In this document: piece after piece, positions 43,594 to 52,506 of the stretch
Layout of the letters: each line of letters starts with the position of its first letter
How positions within the stretch are numbered: the first letter of the stretch is position 1
From: DSXH01 sp020724325
Lineage (GTDB): Bacteria > Bacteroidota > Ignavibacteria > Ignavibacteriales > Melioribacteraceae
Assembly (NCBI GenBank): GCA_040756515.1
Contig: JBFLYW010000001.1
Coordinates: forward strand, 1 to 64,000
DNA: 64,000 nucleotides
Direction: 5' to 3'
Notes under the pieces: model-generated
What the model was told of the DNA's origin: nothing
Database searches by the model: none
Seen by the model: the letters and a program-made list of their open reading frames with translations, nothing else
Made by a program: the position numbers and the translations under genes

Positions 43594-45531
43594 TTATTTT
43601 TTTATCAAATCGTTAATCTTTTCGATCAATTCATTTCTATCTAATGGTTTTTGGAGATAATCATCAAATCCATAATCTAAGAATTTCTGTTTATCCCAGG
43701 GCATAGCATATGCGGTTACCGCAATTATTGGAACATAAGAATAATTTGGAAGTGCGCGAATTCTTTTCAACGTTTCAATTCCGTCTATACCCGGACCCAG
43801 ATTAATATCCATTAATATTAGAGAATACTGTTTTGTATCAGCTTTAGCAATTCCAGAAATCCCGTTTTCTGCTATATCTAAATCAAAATCTTTTTCAAGG
43901 TATCTTGTAAACAAAGTTCTATTACCTGAATTATCCTCAACCATTAGGATTTTCGGTTTCCCATTGGAATTCGGAAGTGGTTCAGCAATTTTATTTTTCA
44001 GTGAATTAATTGAGGCACTTAATTTGTTCTCATCGGGAATAGCTTGTAATTTAATTTTTACTATTGTCCCTTTGTCTAACTTGCTTTCTATGCTTATTTG
44101 AGCATGAAGCAATTCAACCAATTGTTTGGATATTGAAAGTCCTAATCCCATTCCTTCAAATGGTCTGCTCATTCCTTCACTTTCCTGGCGGAACGGCGAG
44201 AAGATTCTATCTAATTTATCCCGGGAGATTCCGATTCCGGTATCAGCTATTTTAATAATTGCTTCCGAAATATTTTCTGAATCATGTCTGGATACAGTTA
44301 AAGAAATACCGCCGCTTTTTGTAAACTTAACTGCATTATCAAATATATTCTCAATTACTTTTTTTAGAATGTTTGGATCTGTGTTAAGCCAGATCTCATC
44401 TCTTTCGAAAATTGTTTTTATGTATAGTCCTTTGCTGGCGCTTACCTTCTCAAATTCGTCCTTAACGTTTTTAATTAATCCTATTAATTCAACTTTCTCT
44501 AAAAGCACATTAACCTTTTTGTTCTCAAGTTCTTGCAGCGAAAGAATACTATTTATTGTTTGTTTTAATCTGACGCCGGCATCATAAATATTTTGGGCAA
44601 TTTCTTTATACTCTTTATTCTCGGCTTCTTGAATCAAAATTTCCGAAAACCCGATTATTGATATTAGGGGTGTTCGCATCTCGTGGCTGATATTAGAAAG
44701 AAAATATGATTTCAGTTGATTCATTTCTTCTGCTTCTAATCTTGCTTTAACAATTTGCCGTTCATATTCCTTTGCAAGTGAAATATCTTCTAGAATTGAT
44801 ACATAACCAAGGATAGTATTATCTTTATCAATAATCGGACTTATTTTGTTCTCTACTTCTATATACTTTCCATTTTTGGTTTTGTTTATTATCTCTGTGT
44901 TAAACGGTTTATTTGATATAATTTTGGTATAAAAGTCTTTATAAAATGCATCATCATGGAAACCGCTTTTAAGAATTCTTGGTGTTTCAATATCAATTAT
45001 TTCTTCTGGTTTCCATCCAAAAATTCGTGTAAATGCCGGATTGGCATAAATAAATTTTGCTCCAGTATCTGTCATAAATATAGCTTCGCCGGCATTTTCA
45101 ACTGCAAGTTTAATTTTGGCAAGTTCACTTTCTACTTTTTTTCTTTCTTTAGTTTCCTTGACCAATCGTAATGCCCTGTTAACAGCCGGCACAAGTCTGT
45201 CAATCCTTTCTTTTACAACATAATCCATTGCGCCAAATTGAAGGCACTGCACTGCTCTTTCTTCACCAATTGTTCCAGAAACATAGATAAATGGTAATTC
45301 ACCAAATCTTTTTTTTGTCTCTATAAGTGCATGCAATCCGTCCCAATCCGGCAGATTATAATCGCATAGAATAATGTCATATTTTTCTTTATCGAGCTGC
45401 ATAAGGAAATCGTTCTTATTATTAACCAGTTTTATTTCAGCATTTACTCCGCCAAGTTTTAGCATTTCATTTACCAGTTCGGCATCAGTTTTGTTATCTT
45501 CTAAGTGAAGAATTTTAATGCTATTCTTCAT
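43594..45531 (-). CDS. Hybrid sensor histidine kinase (REC-PAS-HisKA-HATPase-REC)
   Basis: A 645-aa soluble signalling protein. The N-terminal receiver (residues 5-120) has the phospho-acceptor Asp in YDIILCDYNLPDWDG. A PAS domain (about 140-260: FIYANPAFTRIFGWKPEEII) and a dimerisation helix with the phospho-His in LSNISHEMRTPLISI near 281 follow. The ATPase part has ENIFDNAVKFT, ADTGIGIS and GMGLGLSISKQL. The C-terminal receiver has its Asp in YSLILMDINLGPG near 565. There is no transmembrane segment. It lies 17 bases after the single-receiver gene and is probably in one operon with it and the kinase 45970-48375. Confidence 0.92.
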   Translation of the reverse strand: MKNSIKILHLEDNKTDAELVNEMLKLGGVNAEIKLVNNKNDFLMQLDKEKYDIILCDYNLPDWDGLHALIETKKRFGELPFIYVSGTIGEERAVQCLQFGAMDYVVKERIDRLVPAVNRALRLVKETKERKKVESELAKIKLAVENAGEAIFMTDTGAKFIYANPAFTRIFGWKPEEIIDIETPRILKSGFHDDAFYKDFYTKIISNKPFNTEIINKTKNGKYIEVENKISPIIDKDNTILGYVSILEDISLAKEYERQIVKARLEAEEMNQLKSYFLSNISHEMRTPLISIIGFSEILIQEAENKEYKEIAQNIYDAGVRLKQTINSILSLQELENKKVNVLLEKVELIGLIKNVKDEFEKVSASKGLYIKTIFERDEIWLNTDPNILKKVIENIFDNAVKFTKSGGISLTVSRHDSENISEAIIKIADTGIGISRDKLDRIFSPFRQESEGMSRPFEGMGLGLSISKQLVELLHAQISIESKLDKGTIVKIKLQAIPDENKLSASINSLKNKIAEPLPNSNGKPKILMVEDNSGNRTLFTRYLEKDFDLDIAENGISGIAKADTKQYSLILMDINLGPGIDGIETLKRIRALPNYSYVPIIAVTAYAMPWDKQKFLDYGFDDYLQKPLDRNELIEKINDLIKK

Positions 45532-45548
45532 TATTGCTCCTGGAAATT

Positions 45549-45983
45549 TTAATTAACTGTTTCATTAGTTATTGCCCAAAAAAGACCTGCATTTTTAATA
45601 GCATCAATAAATTCCTTAAAGTCGACCGGTTTAACTACATAAGCATTTACACCAAGGTTGTATGATGTAATCAGGTCGGATTCTTCACGAGAGGAAGTAA
45701 GTATAACAACCGGTATTACTTTCAAATCGGGGTCCGATTTAATTATTTTCAGAACTTCTATGCCGTCAAGCCTGGGCATTTTAATATCGAGCAGAATAAC
45801 ACAAGGATTTCCTTCCAATCTATTGCTGAATTCTCCCCTCTTATAAAGATAATCTAAAGCTTCAACACCATCATTGACTGTTATCACTTTATTAGCAAGG
45901 TTATTTTGTTCTAATGCAGTAACAGTTAGTTCTCGATCATAAGGATTATCTTCTGCAAGCAGAATTTGCTTATACTTTTTCAT
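45549..45983 (-). CDS. Single-domain response regulator (Rcp1-like)
   Basis: A 144-aa stand-alone receiver, started at the ATG 45983. It has AAAGGGG about 6 bases upstream and opens KKYKQILLAEDNPYDRELTV. An in-frame ATG at 46073 would add 30 unlikely residues. The phospho-acceptor Asp is in CVILLDIKMPRLDG (about residue 67), the switch Thr/Ser in VVILTSSREE and the Lys in AYVVKPVDF. Receivers of this kind pair with phytochrome-like kinases. Its start overlaps the end of the kinase gene by 14 bases, so it is very likely the partner. Confidence 0.92.
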   Translation of the reverse strand: MKKYKQILLAEDNPYDRELTVTALEQNNLANKVITVNDGVEALDYLYKRGEFSNRLEGNPCVILLDIKMPRLDGIEVLKIIKSDPDLKVIPVVILTSSREESDLITSYNLGVNAYVVKPVDFKEFIDAIKNAGLFWAITNETVN

Positions 45984-48375
45984 GGTTAACCCCTTTCTCT
46001 TGTTTTTTAGGAAGTGAAAAATAAAATGTTGCACCCTTGTCAACTTCTCCTTCAGCCCATGTTTTACCTCCATGTCTGGATATAATTCTTCTCACGGTTG
46101 CTAAACCAATTCCGGCTCCTTCATAGTCAGCAGAAGAATGAAGTCGTTGAAATACACCAAAGAGTTTTTCGGCATAGTTATTATCGAACCCGGCGCCGTT
46201 ATCACTAATTAAAAAAATTATTTCATTTTCGTTAGTATTATAATCAATCTTTATTATTGGCTTGTCTCTCTTCGATGTGTATTTAATAGCGTTGGTAATT
46301 AAGTTCATCCAGACAATTCTAATCATTGATAAGTCGCCTAATGCTTTGGGCAAGTTACTAATCTGCCATTCTATATTTTTTTTTGTACTTTCGTCTGTTA
46401 ATTCTTCCAAGATATAGTTTACTATATTATTCATATCCAGTTCGGTAATACTGAGTGAAGTCCTTCCCATTTTCGAAAAGTGCAAAAGGTCGTCTATTAA
46501 TATTCCCATTTGTTTTGCAGCATTCGAAATAACATTCAGGTAATGATTTGATTTTTCGTCAAGCTGATCTTTTAAATTAGACTGAAACAGTTGAATAAAA
46601 CTTCTTATATGCCGTAAAGGAGCTCTGAGATCATGCGAAACAGAATACGAAAAAGCTTCGAGTTCTTTATTTGCCATTGAGAGTAATTCTTCGCGCTGCT
46701 TCAACATATAGTTCAGATTATGAAGTTCGTTTTCAATCCTCTTCTTTTCCGTTATATCGATAACAGTTGAGCGGCTAAATAAAAATTTTCCGCTTGAATC
46801 TTTTTGTGCAGTTGCATTCAAAAGTACCGGAAAAATTGAACCGTCTTTACGAATCATTTCAAATTCCAGATTGTATATCTCACCTCTTTCAAGGAATACC
46901 GGGAAATTTTTCTTAAACTTTTCTTTACTTTCAGGGGTAATTAGGTCGTCAAATTTTTTCTTACCTATTATTTCATCTTTCTCATATCCGAGCCATTGAA
47001 TCTCTGTATTATTAATTTTCACAAAACAACCTTTTGAATCGAGTGAATGATATCCTGAAGGTGCATTATCATATAAATCCTGTATTTCGTAAGCATACTG
47101 TTTTAGCTTTTCTTCGGCTTTTCTTTTATCTGACAACGCTTTCTTAGTATTTATAAATGTGAATGTAAGAATTATTATCGGAATCAAAGTACTTAGCAAA
47201 ATCATCTGAAGTATTCTATCCGTCAGTTTAGATTCTTTCCGCTCTAACGCTTCTAATTCGAAGTCAAGTTCCTTATTTATTGCAACAAATTTTATTTTTA
47301 TTGCCTCTGTTAAATTCCTTGTATCTGCTCTCAAAGCATTTAATTCACCTATTCTAATACTGCTACCGACAACTCGGTCTAATAGGATTTTGGATTTATC
47401 AACTTTTTCTTTTATTAGCTTTTCCAATTCTTCATTATACGCTTTGGGAATAGAGAATTTTTCTCCAACATTTTTTAATTCGATGAATAAAGAGTTGATT
47501 CGGTTTACTAACTGATTTTTGTTTAAGAAATTAGTACTTGTTCTCTCTATCAATGAGGCATCTTCCATACTTTTGAGTTCATCTGTGTATTTTTCTAATG
47601 ATTGATAGATTTCTTTAATTACTCTTGTTTTCTCATAAGTATTTGTGTACAGTTTAAGTGACTGAGTCCCTAAAATGATAAGAATTGTAATATAAATTAT
47701 TACTGATAGAACAAATGAGAAAGCAATTAATAGTTTATCCTCTAAATTAGAAATAATAGCAATTCGCAGATCGGCTGCATAAATAAAACCAAACGATAAA
47801 ACAATGAAAAGAACAGAAGGTATTAATGGCATCTGCATAAACAATGCTGTTCCGGTTAATTCAGTAATTCCTGAAATGTAACCGATACAAGAAATAAAAC
47901 TAATGGAGGAAATAAATGAAATAGAAGAAAGTATAATTCTTTTTGAAAAGTTCCAACCAGTTGTAAAAACAAAAAAAGAGATTCCAAGGAGAATCAAATT
48001 AAGTGATGTAGTTGGGGCAATACGGCCCGGGAGTATTGCGCCAACGTATAAATCCGAATCAGGGAAAAAGATTCTATCAATTCCTAAATCCTTACCGATT
48101 ATGTATTGGAGTAAACTTGACGAAGCAATTAATATTATTACTAAGGCGAGAAATCGGATAAGAAAAATTCTATTCCTAACTTTACTTTGAAGAAGAATCA
48201 AGTTTAAGCCGGAAAAAATAAAAGCTATTGCAGCATTTACTTTGGTTTGTTCAAACGAAGGAGATATGCTGGTAAGAAGCGGACTTTCTAATACCCATCC
48301 AACAATTACAATAATACCAACAGCGCAAGAAAAATAACCGGTTATATTCGAAATAAGTTTAGCTGTCAATCTCAT
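45970..48375 (-). CDS. Membrane sensor histidine kinase with PAS domain
   Basis: An 801-aa kinase. About seven transmembrane helices occupy residues 5-230. A periplasmic-like helical stretch (250-400) and another membrane helix follow near 390-410 (ILQMILLSTLIPIIILTFTF). A PAS domain is at 430-545 (GYHSLDSKGCFVKINNTEIQ), the phospho-His in FSYSVSHDLRAPLRHIRSFI near 580, and the ATPase motifs NLITNAIKYTSK, SDNGAGFDNN and GAGIGLATVRRI end it. The signal sensed is not known. It is the first gene of the operon and is coupled to the receiver gene. Confidence 0.92.
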   Translation of the reverse strand: MRLTAKLISNITGYFSCAVGIIVIVGWVLESPLLTSISPSFEQTKVNAAIAFIFSGLNLILLQSKVRNRIFLIRFLALVIILIASSSLLQYIIGKDLGIDRIFFPDSDLYVGAILPGRIAPTTSLNLILLGISFFVFTTGWNFSKRIILSSISFISSISFISCIGYISGITELTGTALFMQMPLIPSVLFIVLSFGFIYAADLRIAIISNLEDKLLIAFSFVLSVIIYITILIILGTQSLKLYTNTYEKTRVIKEIYQSLEKYTDELKSMEDASLIERTSTNFLNKNQLVNRINSLFIELKNVGEKFSIPKAYNEELEKLIKEKVDKSKILLDRVVGSSIRIGELNALRADTRNLTEAIKIKFVAINKELDFELEALERKESKLTDRILQMILLSTLIPIIILTFTFINTKKALSDKRKAEEKLKQYAYEIQDLYDNAPSGYHSLDSKGCFVKINNTEIQWLGYEKDEIIGKKKFDDLITPESKEKFKKNFPVFLERGEIYNLEFEMIRKDGSIFPVLLNATAQKDSSGKFLFSRSTVIDITEKKRIENELHNLNYMLKQREELLSMANKELEAFSYSVSHDLRAPLRHIRSFIQLFQSNLKDQLDEKSNHYLNVISNAAKQMGILIDDLLHFSKMGRTSLSITELDMNNIVNYILEELTDESTKKNIEWQISNLPKALGDLSMIRIVWMNLITNAIKYTSKRDKPIIKIDYNTNENEIIFLISDNGAGFDNNYAEKLFGVFQRLHSSADYEGAGIGLATVRRIISRHGGKTWAEGEVDKGATFYFSLPKKQEKGVNHEKV

Positions 48376-48646
48376 AAATATTCTTTTAATTTTACACTGT
48401 ATTTATGTAAAGATAAAAGACTACTTAGGACTTAGTTAAAATCCTATTATAATTTACCAAACACAAATTAAAATGTAAAATACTAATTTTAAAATAGGCT
48501 TTTAATTTGGGTAATAGACTAATTAATACGCAAATTTCGAATAAACAGATTTACCCAGGATATATAAGGGTAAACCATAAATAATTGATAGAGTACAAAA
48601 CTGGCAAATCTGCAGAAAACCCCATACTTCTAAAAGCAAACTTGTT
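48376..48646. other. Intergenic stretch upstream of the kinase operon
   Basis: An AT-rich stretch of about 270 bases with no gene. It should hold the promoter of the kinase operon, but I cannot point to a convincing box. Confidence 0.4.
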
Positions 48647-48748
48647 AGAGTTGCCGTATTAAATTCTAAATATGTGAAGGGAGCAGCTGATAATACAGAC
48701 ATTTATAAGTTTATGTACCTAACATTATTCGGTAAGATGCTTAATTAG
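48647..48748 (+). pseudogene. Degraded copy of the 3' end of the phosphatase-like gene
   Basis: In frame it reads RVAVLNSKYVKGAADNTDIY followed by KFMYLTLFGKMLN and a TAG. The intact gene ends RAAGLNSEYVKGSVDNTDIY and then the identical KFMYLTLFGKMLN. Six of 33 residues differ. No other part of the gene is left upstream, so this is a remnant. Confidence 0.85.
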
Positions 48749-48903
48749 TTGTTTCTTTATTTCTGTTATAGAATTTAGATTTAGAAAATCTGTTAAATCA
48801 ACTCGTGTGAAGAATGGTCTTTTTTAGAGGTCTTCTTAATAGAAGTTCTAATAATAGCACACAGATTGAACAGATTTTAACTGATTTTCGCAGATACACA
48901 AGT
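48647..48903 (+). repeat. Direct repeat, copy 2 (remnant plus downstream flank)
   Basis: Together with 42984-43236 it forms a direct repeat of about 255 bases. Both continue behind the stop codon with TTGTTTCTTTATT, GAAGAATGGTCTTTT, CACACAGATTGAACAG and TTTTCGCAGATAYACAAG. The flank is conserved nearly as well as the coding part. Confidence 0.8.
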
Positions 48904-48967
48904 TTTAATGGTTATAAAATATTTACAATGCAAAATCAAGAACACAATGATGAATGATGATATGTAA

Positions 48968-49198
48968 CTTCTGAAAAGATCGCTTGTCATTTCTCGGTCA
49001 CTTCGTTCCCTCGAAATAACATTTCTCATCCCGTCGTTGACGAATTGGGAGAGCAGAACATAAACCTTGAAGGTCAAGAGTTGTTATTTAGTTTCACATG
49101 ACCTTCAAGGTTGTTGTTTCTCAGTCACTTCGTTCCTTCGAAATGACAATTCTTCGTCGCTTCGCTCCATCGAAATGACTCTTCTGAATTTTTCAAGG
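48968..49198 (+). mobile_element. Dispersed MITE-like palindromic element, copy 4
   Basis: The left end CTTCTGAAAAG and right end GAATTTTTCAAGG resemble the inverted terminal repeats of copy 2. It carries the same 14-base inverted pair AACCTTGAAGGTCA/TGACCTTCAAGGTT as copies 1 and 3 and several CGGTCACTTCGTTCCCTCGAAA blocks. Confidence 0.7.
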
Positions 49199-49225
49199 TC
49201 TATAATAATGATAAAAAAAGATTCT

Positions 49226-50182
49226 TTATTTAACGGAGATTTTCCAGAGTTTCTGTGAATATACTTCTGAACCATAAAGACATGAGTCGGTTGGATAAAT
49301 ACTCCACTCGCCGCTAATCAATTGTCCATTTACTAATCTATGAAAAACAGGGACATTGGATTTGTCAATTGCCCATTCCTTTGTACTGAATGAATAAGTA
49401 TAGGCAGCGGTAGTATCTTGGAATATTATCATTTTATCGCCGTATGCTCCGCCGAAAACATGACTAAGCTGCAGTGCAGAAGGAATTGATATTTCCTCCC
49501 ATTCGTTGTTTATTAAATTCATCCTCAAAAAGGAATTTCCCCTGGTACTACTTCCAGTACTTCCAAATACATAAAAATAATTCTGATAAACTCCGGAGCA
49601 GAAAATTATAGTTTGATTAGTAACATAAAAAGGATTGGGCGTAATCTTTTTTAGTTGCTTCAGAACAGGATTGAAAACGTATATTGTATCAAACATTGAA
49701 CTCAGGAATATGAATTTGTCGTTTTGAACTCCATATGCAGGATATGAATAATATTTTGGCAGAACTAAATTTGTACGCTCGTAATTATCTTTTGAGGGAT
49801 TGTATTTAACAATGTCGTTTACTACGCCGGGTATTGAAGAACCAAAATAATAAATGGATTCACCATGCTTAAAAGCTGCACCATCCCATCTTCCATATTC
49901 TTTTGATGGAACCTCCCTGGAGGTCCAGGTTCCTGAAATTAAATTATAAATATAAATTGGTTTATAAGTACCGAAAATTAAAAGTTCCTCTTCGAATTTA
50001 CAGAGGATATTACTTTGTTTATAAAAAGGGGTTTTCCCGAGAAATGTATAGTTTATTTTTGTCTTACCAGGTATTTCTTCTGTAGGAATTATCTCAACAA
50101 TCTGATCTTTCTCATTACAATAAGTAAATAGAAAGAGGATCAGCAATAATATTATTTTCCCAAAATTATTAATTATTGCCAT
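49226..50182 (-). CDS. Kelch/beta-propeller-like lipoprotein
   Basis: About 318 aa from ATG 50182, which opens a lipoprotein signal (MAIINNFGKIILLLILFLFT then YC). An in-frame ATG at 50257 would put a hydrophobic 25-residue stretch before it. Repeats of the kelch-like pattern appear: LLIFGTYKPIYIYNLISGTW, SIYYFGSSIPG, NYFYVFGSTGSS and GGAYGDKMIIFQ, which would build a beta-propeller on the cell surface or in the periplasm. No catalytic motif is seen. It lies next to the end of the palindromic element and after the acyl-CoA ligase gene. Confidence 0.7.
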   Translation of the reverse strand: MAIINNFGKIILLLILFLFTYCNEKDQIVEIIPTEEIPGKTKINYTFLGKTPFYKQSNILCKFEEELLIFGTYKPIYIYNLISGTWTSREVPSKEYGRWDGAAFKHGESIYYFGSSIPGVVNDIVKYNPSKDNYERTNLVLPKYYSYPAYGVQNDKFIFLSSMFDTIYVFNPVLKQLKKITPNPFYVTNQTIIFCSGVYQNYFYVFGSTGSSTRGNSFLRMNLINNEWEEISIPSALQLSHVFGGAYGDKMIIFQDTTAAYTYSFSTKEWAIDKSNVPVFHRLVNGQLISGEWSIYPTDSCLYGSEVYSQKLWKISVK

Positions 50183-50223
50183 TCTTAAAACTTCTCTCAA
50201 TAACAACCAAAATAAAAATAACA

Positions 50224-50266
50224 CAAAAAAATATTCTTGCTCTTCATCCTGAGACAAAGAGCAAGA
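50224..50266 (-). terminator. Rho-independent terminator after the acyl-CoA ligase gene
   Basis: On the minus strand TCTTGCTCTT...AAGAGCAAGA with a 12-base loop is followed by ATATTTTTTT. It lies just after the stop codon at 50278. Confidence 0.85.
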
Positions 50267-50277
50267 TTAATGAATGC

Positions 50278-52101
50278 CTATCCTTCCAATCCTTTGTACA
50301 TATCTTCAATTAAATCTTTATAACGTTCTTCAATAACTTTGCGTTTTACTTTTAATGAAGGGGTAAGCTCGCCGCCTTCAATAGTAAACGGTTTATCAAG
50401 TATTGCAAATTTTCTAATCCTTTCAAACGCAGCAAGTTTCTTCTGGAATTCTCCTAATTCTTTATCGAGTAATTCATAGATTTGTTTCATCTTAACAAGT
50501 TCGTCAAGGTTGCTGTATTGAATTCTATTTGCATCTGCATATTCTTTCAATGCTTCATAGTCGGGAACAATAAGCGCTGTAATAAACATTCTTCTATCGC
50601 CAATAATTACAAACTGATCAATATATTTGCTTGCCAGAAACATATTTTCAATTGGAGTAGGTGCTATGTACTTTCCGCCCGACGTTTTAAACAAATGTTT
50701 TTTCCGATCAGTAATAATTAAAAATCCCTCTGCATCGAACACGCCAATATCGCCGGTATGGAGCCATCCGTCCCTAATTGTTTCATCTGTTTCTTTCTTA
50801 TTTTTATAATAACCCGGCATTATATTCGGTCCATAGGCAAGTATTTCGCCATCCTTAGCAATTTTTACTTCAACGCCAGGCATTGGTTTACCGACGGTAC
50901 CAAATTTATAATCATTCAGTCTATTTGCGCTAATTACTGGTGAAGATTCAGTTAAACCGTATCCTTCAATAATCAGAATTCCGGCAGCTTCAAAGAAAAT
51001 TCCTAGTTCTCTAGCGAGTGCAGCACCGCCGGAAATAAAAAATCTTAATCTGCCGCCGGTTCTTTCTCTAAGTTTTCCGAATACCAATTTATCTGCAAGT
51101 TTTCTTTTTAAGGTAAGCATTATTGGAACAGGATTACCGGATTTTTTTGCAATCATATATTCTTTGCCGGTTTCAATCGCCCAGTTAAATATCTTTTGTT
51201 TTTTCTCAGGTTGACTTTCAACGTTTTTCTTAATTTTGCTATACATTCTTTCGAACAAGCGCGGAACGGCTGTCATAATAGTCGGTTTTATTTCAGCCAT
51301 ATTATTTGCAATTTTCTCAATGCTTTCTGCATAAGCAATCATACCGCCGCAAGAAAAAGCAGTATAATAGCCGCCCATTCTTTCAAAAATATGGCATAAT
51401 GGTAGGAATGAAAGGAAAACATCGCTTTCACTAATATTGAAAATTTCGTGAGCTGATTTAATATTTGATACAATATTTTTATGAGTTAGCATTACCCCTT
51501 TAGGTTCTCCGGTTGTTCCCGAAGTATAAATTATTGTGCATAATTGGTTTTCAGTACAAAGAGCAGACTTTTCACTAAAATAATTCGGATGTTCTTTAAT
51601 GAATTCCTTACCCATGTTCTGAACATCTTTCATTGAGTAAACGTCCTTTTCGTTTCCTTTATCTTCTTCATTCATTACAATAATGAATTTAAGATTTCGG
51701 CAGTTGCTGCGGATCTTAAGAACTTTATTCAATTGAAATTTATTCGAAACAACAATTCCTACCGATTCAGAGTTATTCAAAATAAACTCAATTGTTTCTG
51801 CAGTAGAAATTGGATAAAGTGGAACATCAACAGCACCAATCCCAAGAATTGCCATATCGGAATAGACCCATTCAGGTCTATTTTCGGCTATGATTGATAC
51901 TTTATCTTCGTTTTTTACACCCAGCGATGCAAGTCCGCATGCCAGGTTTACAGTCTCATTATAAAGTTGATCGTAAGACACATCAAGCCATTTTTCATCA
52001 ACTTTATACTTAAGCACAGGCCGTTCTTTACCTTTGCCGAATTCCTGTGTGATAATATGGAATAACTGTGGAATGGTTTTGAAGTCTTTATAAAGAGGCA
52101 T
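50278..52101 (-). CDS. Long-chain acyl-CoA synthetase (AMP-forming)
   Basis: A 607-aa adenylating enzyme that activates fatty acids to acyl-CoA. The phosphate loop is CTIIYTSGTTGEPKGVMLTH near 189. The adenine-binding ISGGAALARELGIFFEAAGI and EGYGLTESSPVISANR follow near 370. The hinge is GDIGVFDAEGFLIITDRKKH near 448 and the C-terminal lysine lies in LTPSLKVKRKVI near 583. Length and motifs are normal for the bacterial long-chain class that also occurs in Bacteroidota. It may feed imported fatty acids into lipid metabolism. Confidence 0.94.
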   Translation of the reverse strand: MPLYKDFKTIPQLFHIITQEFGKGKERPVLKYKVDEKWLDVSYDQLYNETVNLACGLASLGVKNEDKVSIIAENRPEWVYSDMAILGIGAVDVPLYPISTAETIEFILNNSESVGIVVSNKFQLNKVLKIRSNCRNLKFIIVMNEEDKGNEKDVYSMKDVQNMGKEFIKEHPNYFSEKSALCTENQLCTIIYTSGTTGEPKGVMLTHKNIVSNIKSAHEIFNISESDVFLSFLPLCHIFERMGGYYTAFSCGGMIAYAESIEKIANNMAEIKPTIMTAVPRLFERMYSKIKKNVESQPEKKQKIFNWAIETGKEYMIAKKSGNPVPIMLTLKRKLADKLVFGKLRERTGGRLRFFISGGAALARELGIFFEAAGILIIEGYGLTESSPVISANRLNDYKFGTVGKPMPGVEVKIAKDGEILAYGPNIMPGYYKNKKETDETIRDGWLHTGDIGVFDAEGFLIITDRKKHLFKTSGGKYIAPTPIENMFLASKYIDQFVIIGDRRMFITALIVPDYEALKEYADANRIQYSNLDELVKMKQIYELLDKELGEFQKKLAAFERIRKFAILDKPFTIEGGELTPSLKVKRKVIEERYKDLIEDMYKGLEG

Positions 52102-52171
52102 TATTTTCTCCTAAAGTTTGAAGTCAAGATAAATCTGGAAAACAAGAAAAGCAATAAAAACTATTCTTTTT

Positions 52172-52501
52172 TTAATCGGACAAAATGTTACCATCAACTA
52201 CCGGAGTAACGCACACCAGAGGATTCTGCGGAGTTTTATATTTACTGAAGATATTTTCAAAAAGCCGGTATTGCATACCTTGCGATTCCAGTCGCGAAAA
52301 TTTTGAATAAGGCATAAAGTTTCTTCTTTTATTTTGAGGTGCATCAAAAATATCTGCTAATTCAAAATCATTCTTAGCTCTCGATTTTAGAAAATGGATC
52401 TTTTCTCTATCCTGACCTTCAAAAGCATAAGACTTTGCTCTAAAGGATGTAACAAAACCTTTTTCAATTACAAGGTAGATATTAAGAATAGTTTCTTTCA
52501 G
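52172..52501 (-). CDS. Small protein with an unusual start, coupled to the 7-TM gene
   Basis: The frame is open from 52513 down to TAA at 52174-52172 and reads like a true protein: YLVIEKGFVTSFRAKSYAFE, FLKSRAKNDFELADIFDAPQ and FSRLESQGMQYRLFENIFSK near the end. There is no ATG before the middle (about residue 62). CTG at 52501-52499 has AAAGGA about 8 bases upstream and would give 109 aa. ATA at 52510-52508, overlapping the TAG stop of the 7-TM gene, is another option. It could also be a gene whose start has mutated. Function unknown; its place behind the 7-TM gene suggests coupling. Confidence 0.5.
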   Translation of the reverse strand: MKETILNIYLVIEKGFVTSFRAKSYAFEGQDREKIHFLKSRAKNDFELADIFDAPQNKRRNFMPYSKFSRLESQGMQYRLFENIFSKYKTPQNPLVCVTPVVDGNILSD

Positions 52502-52506
52502 CTGCT

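Noticed and set aside
45984..46073. Earlier start (46073) for the single receiver
   Set aside because: The 30 extra residues would be read from inside the kinase gene and do not fit a receiver; ATG 45983 has AAAGGGG and starts exactly at the receiver fold.
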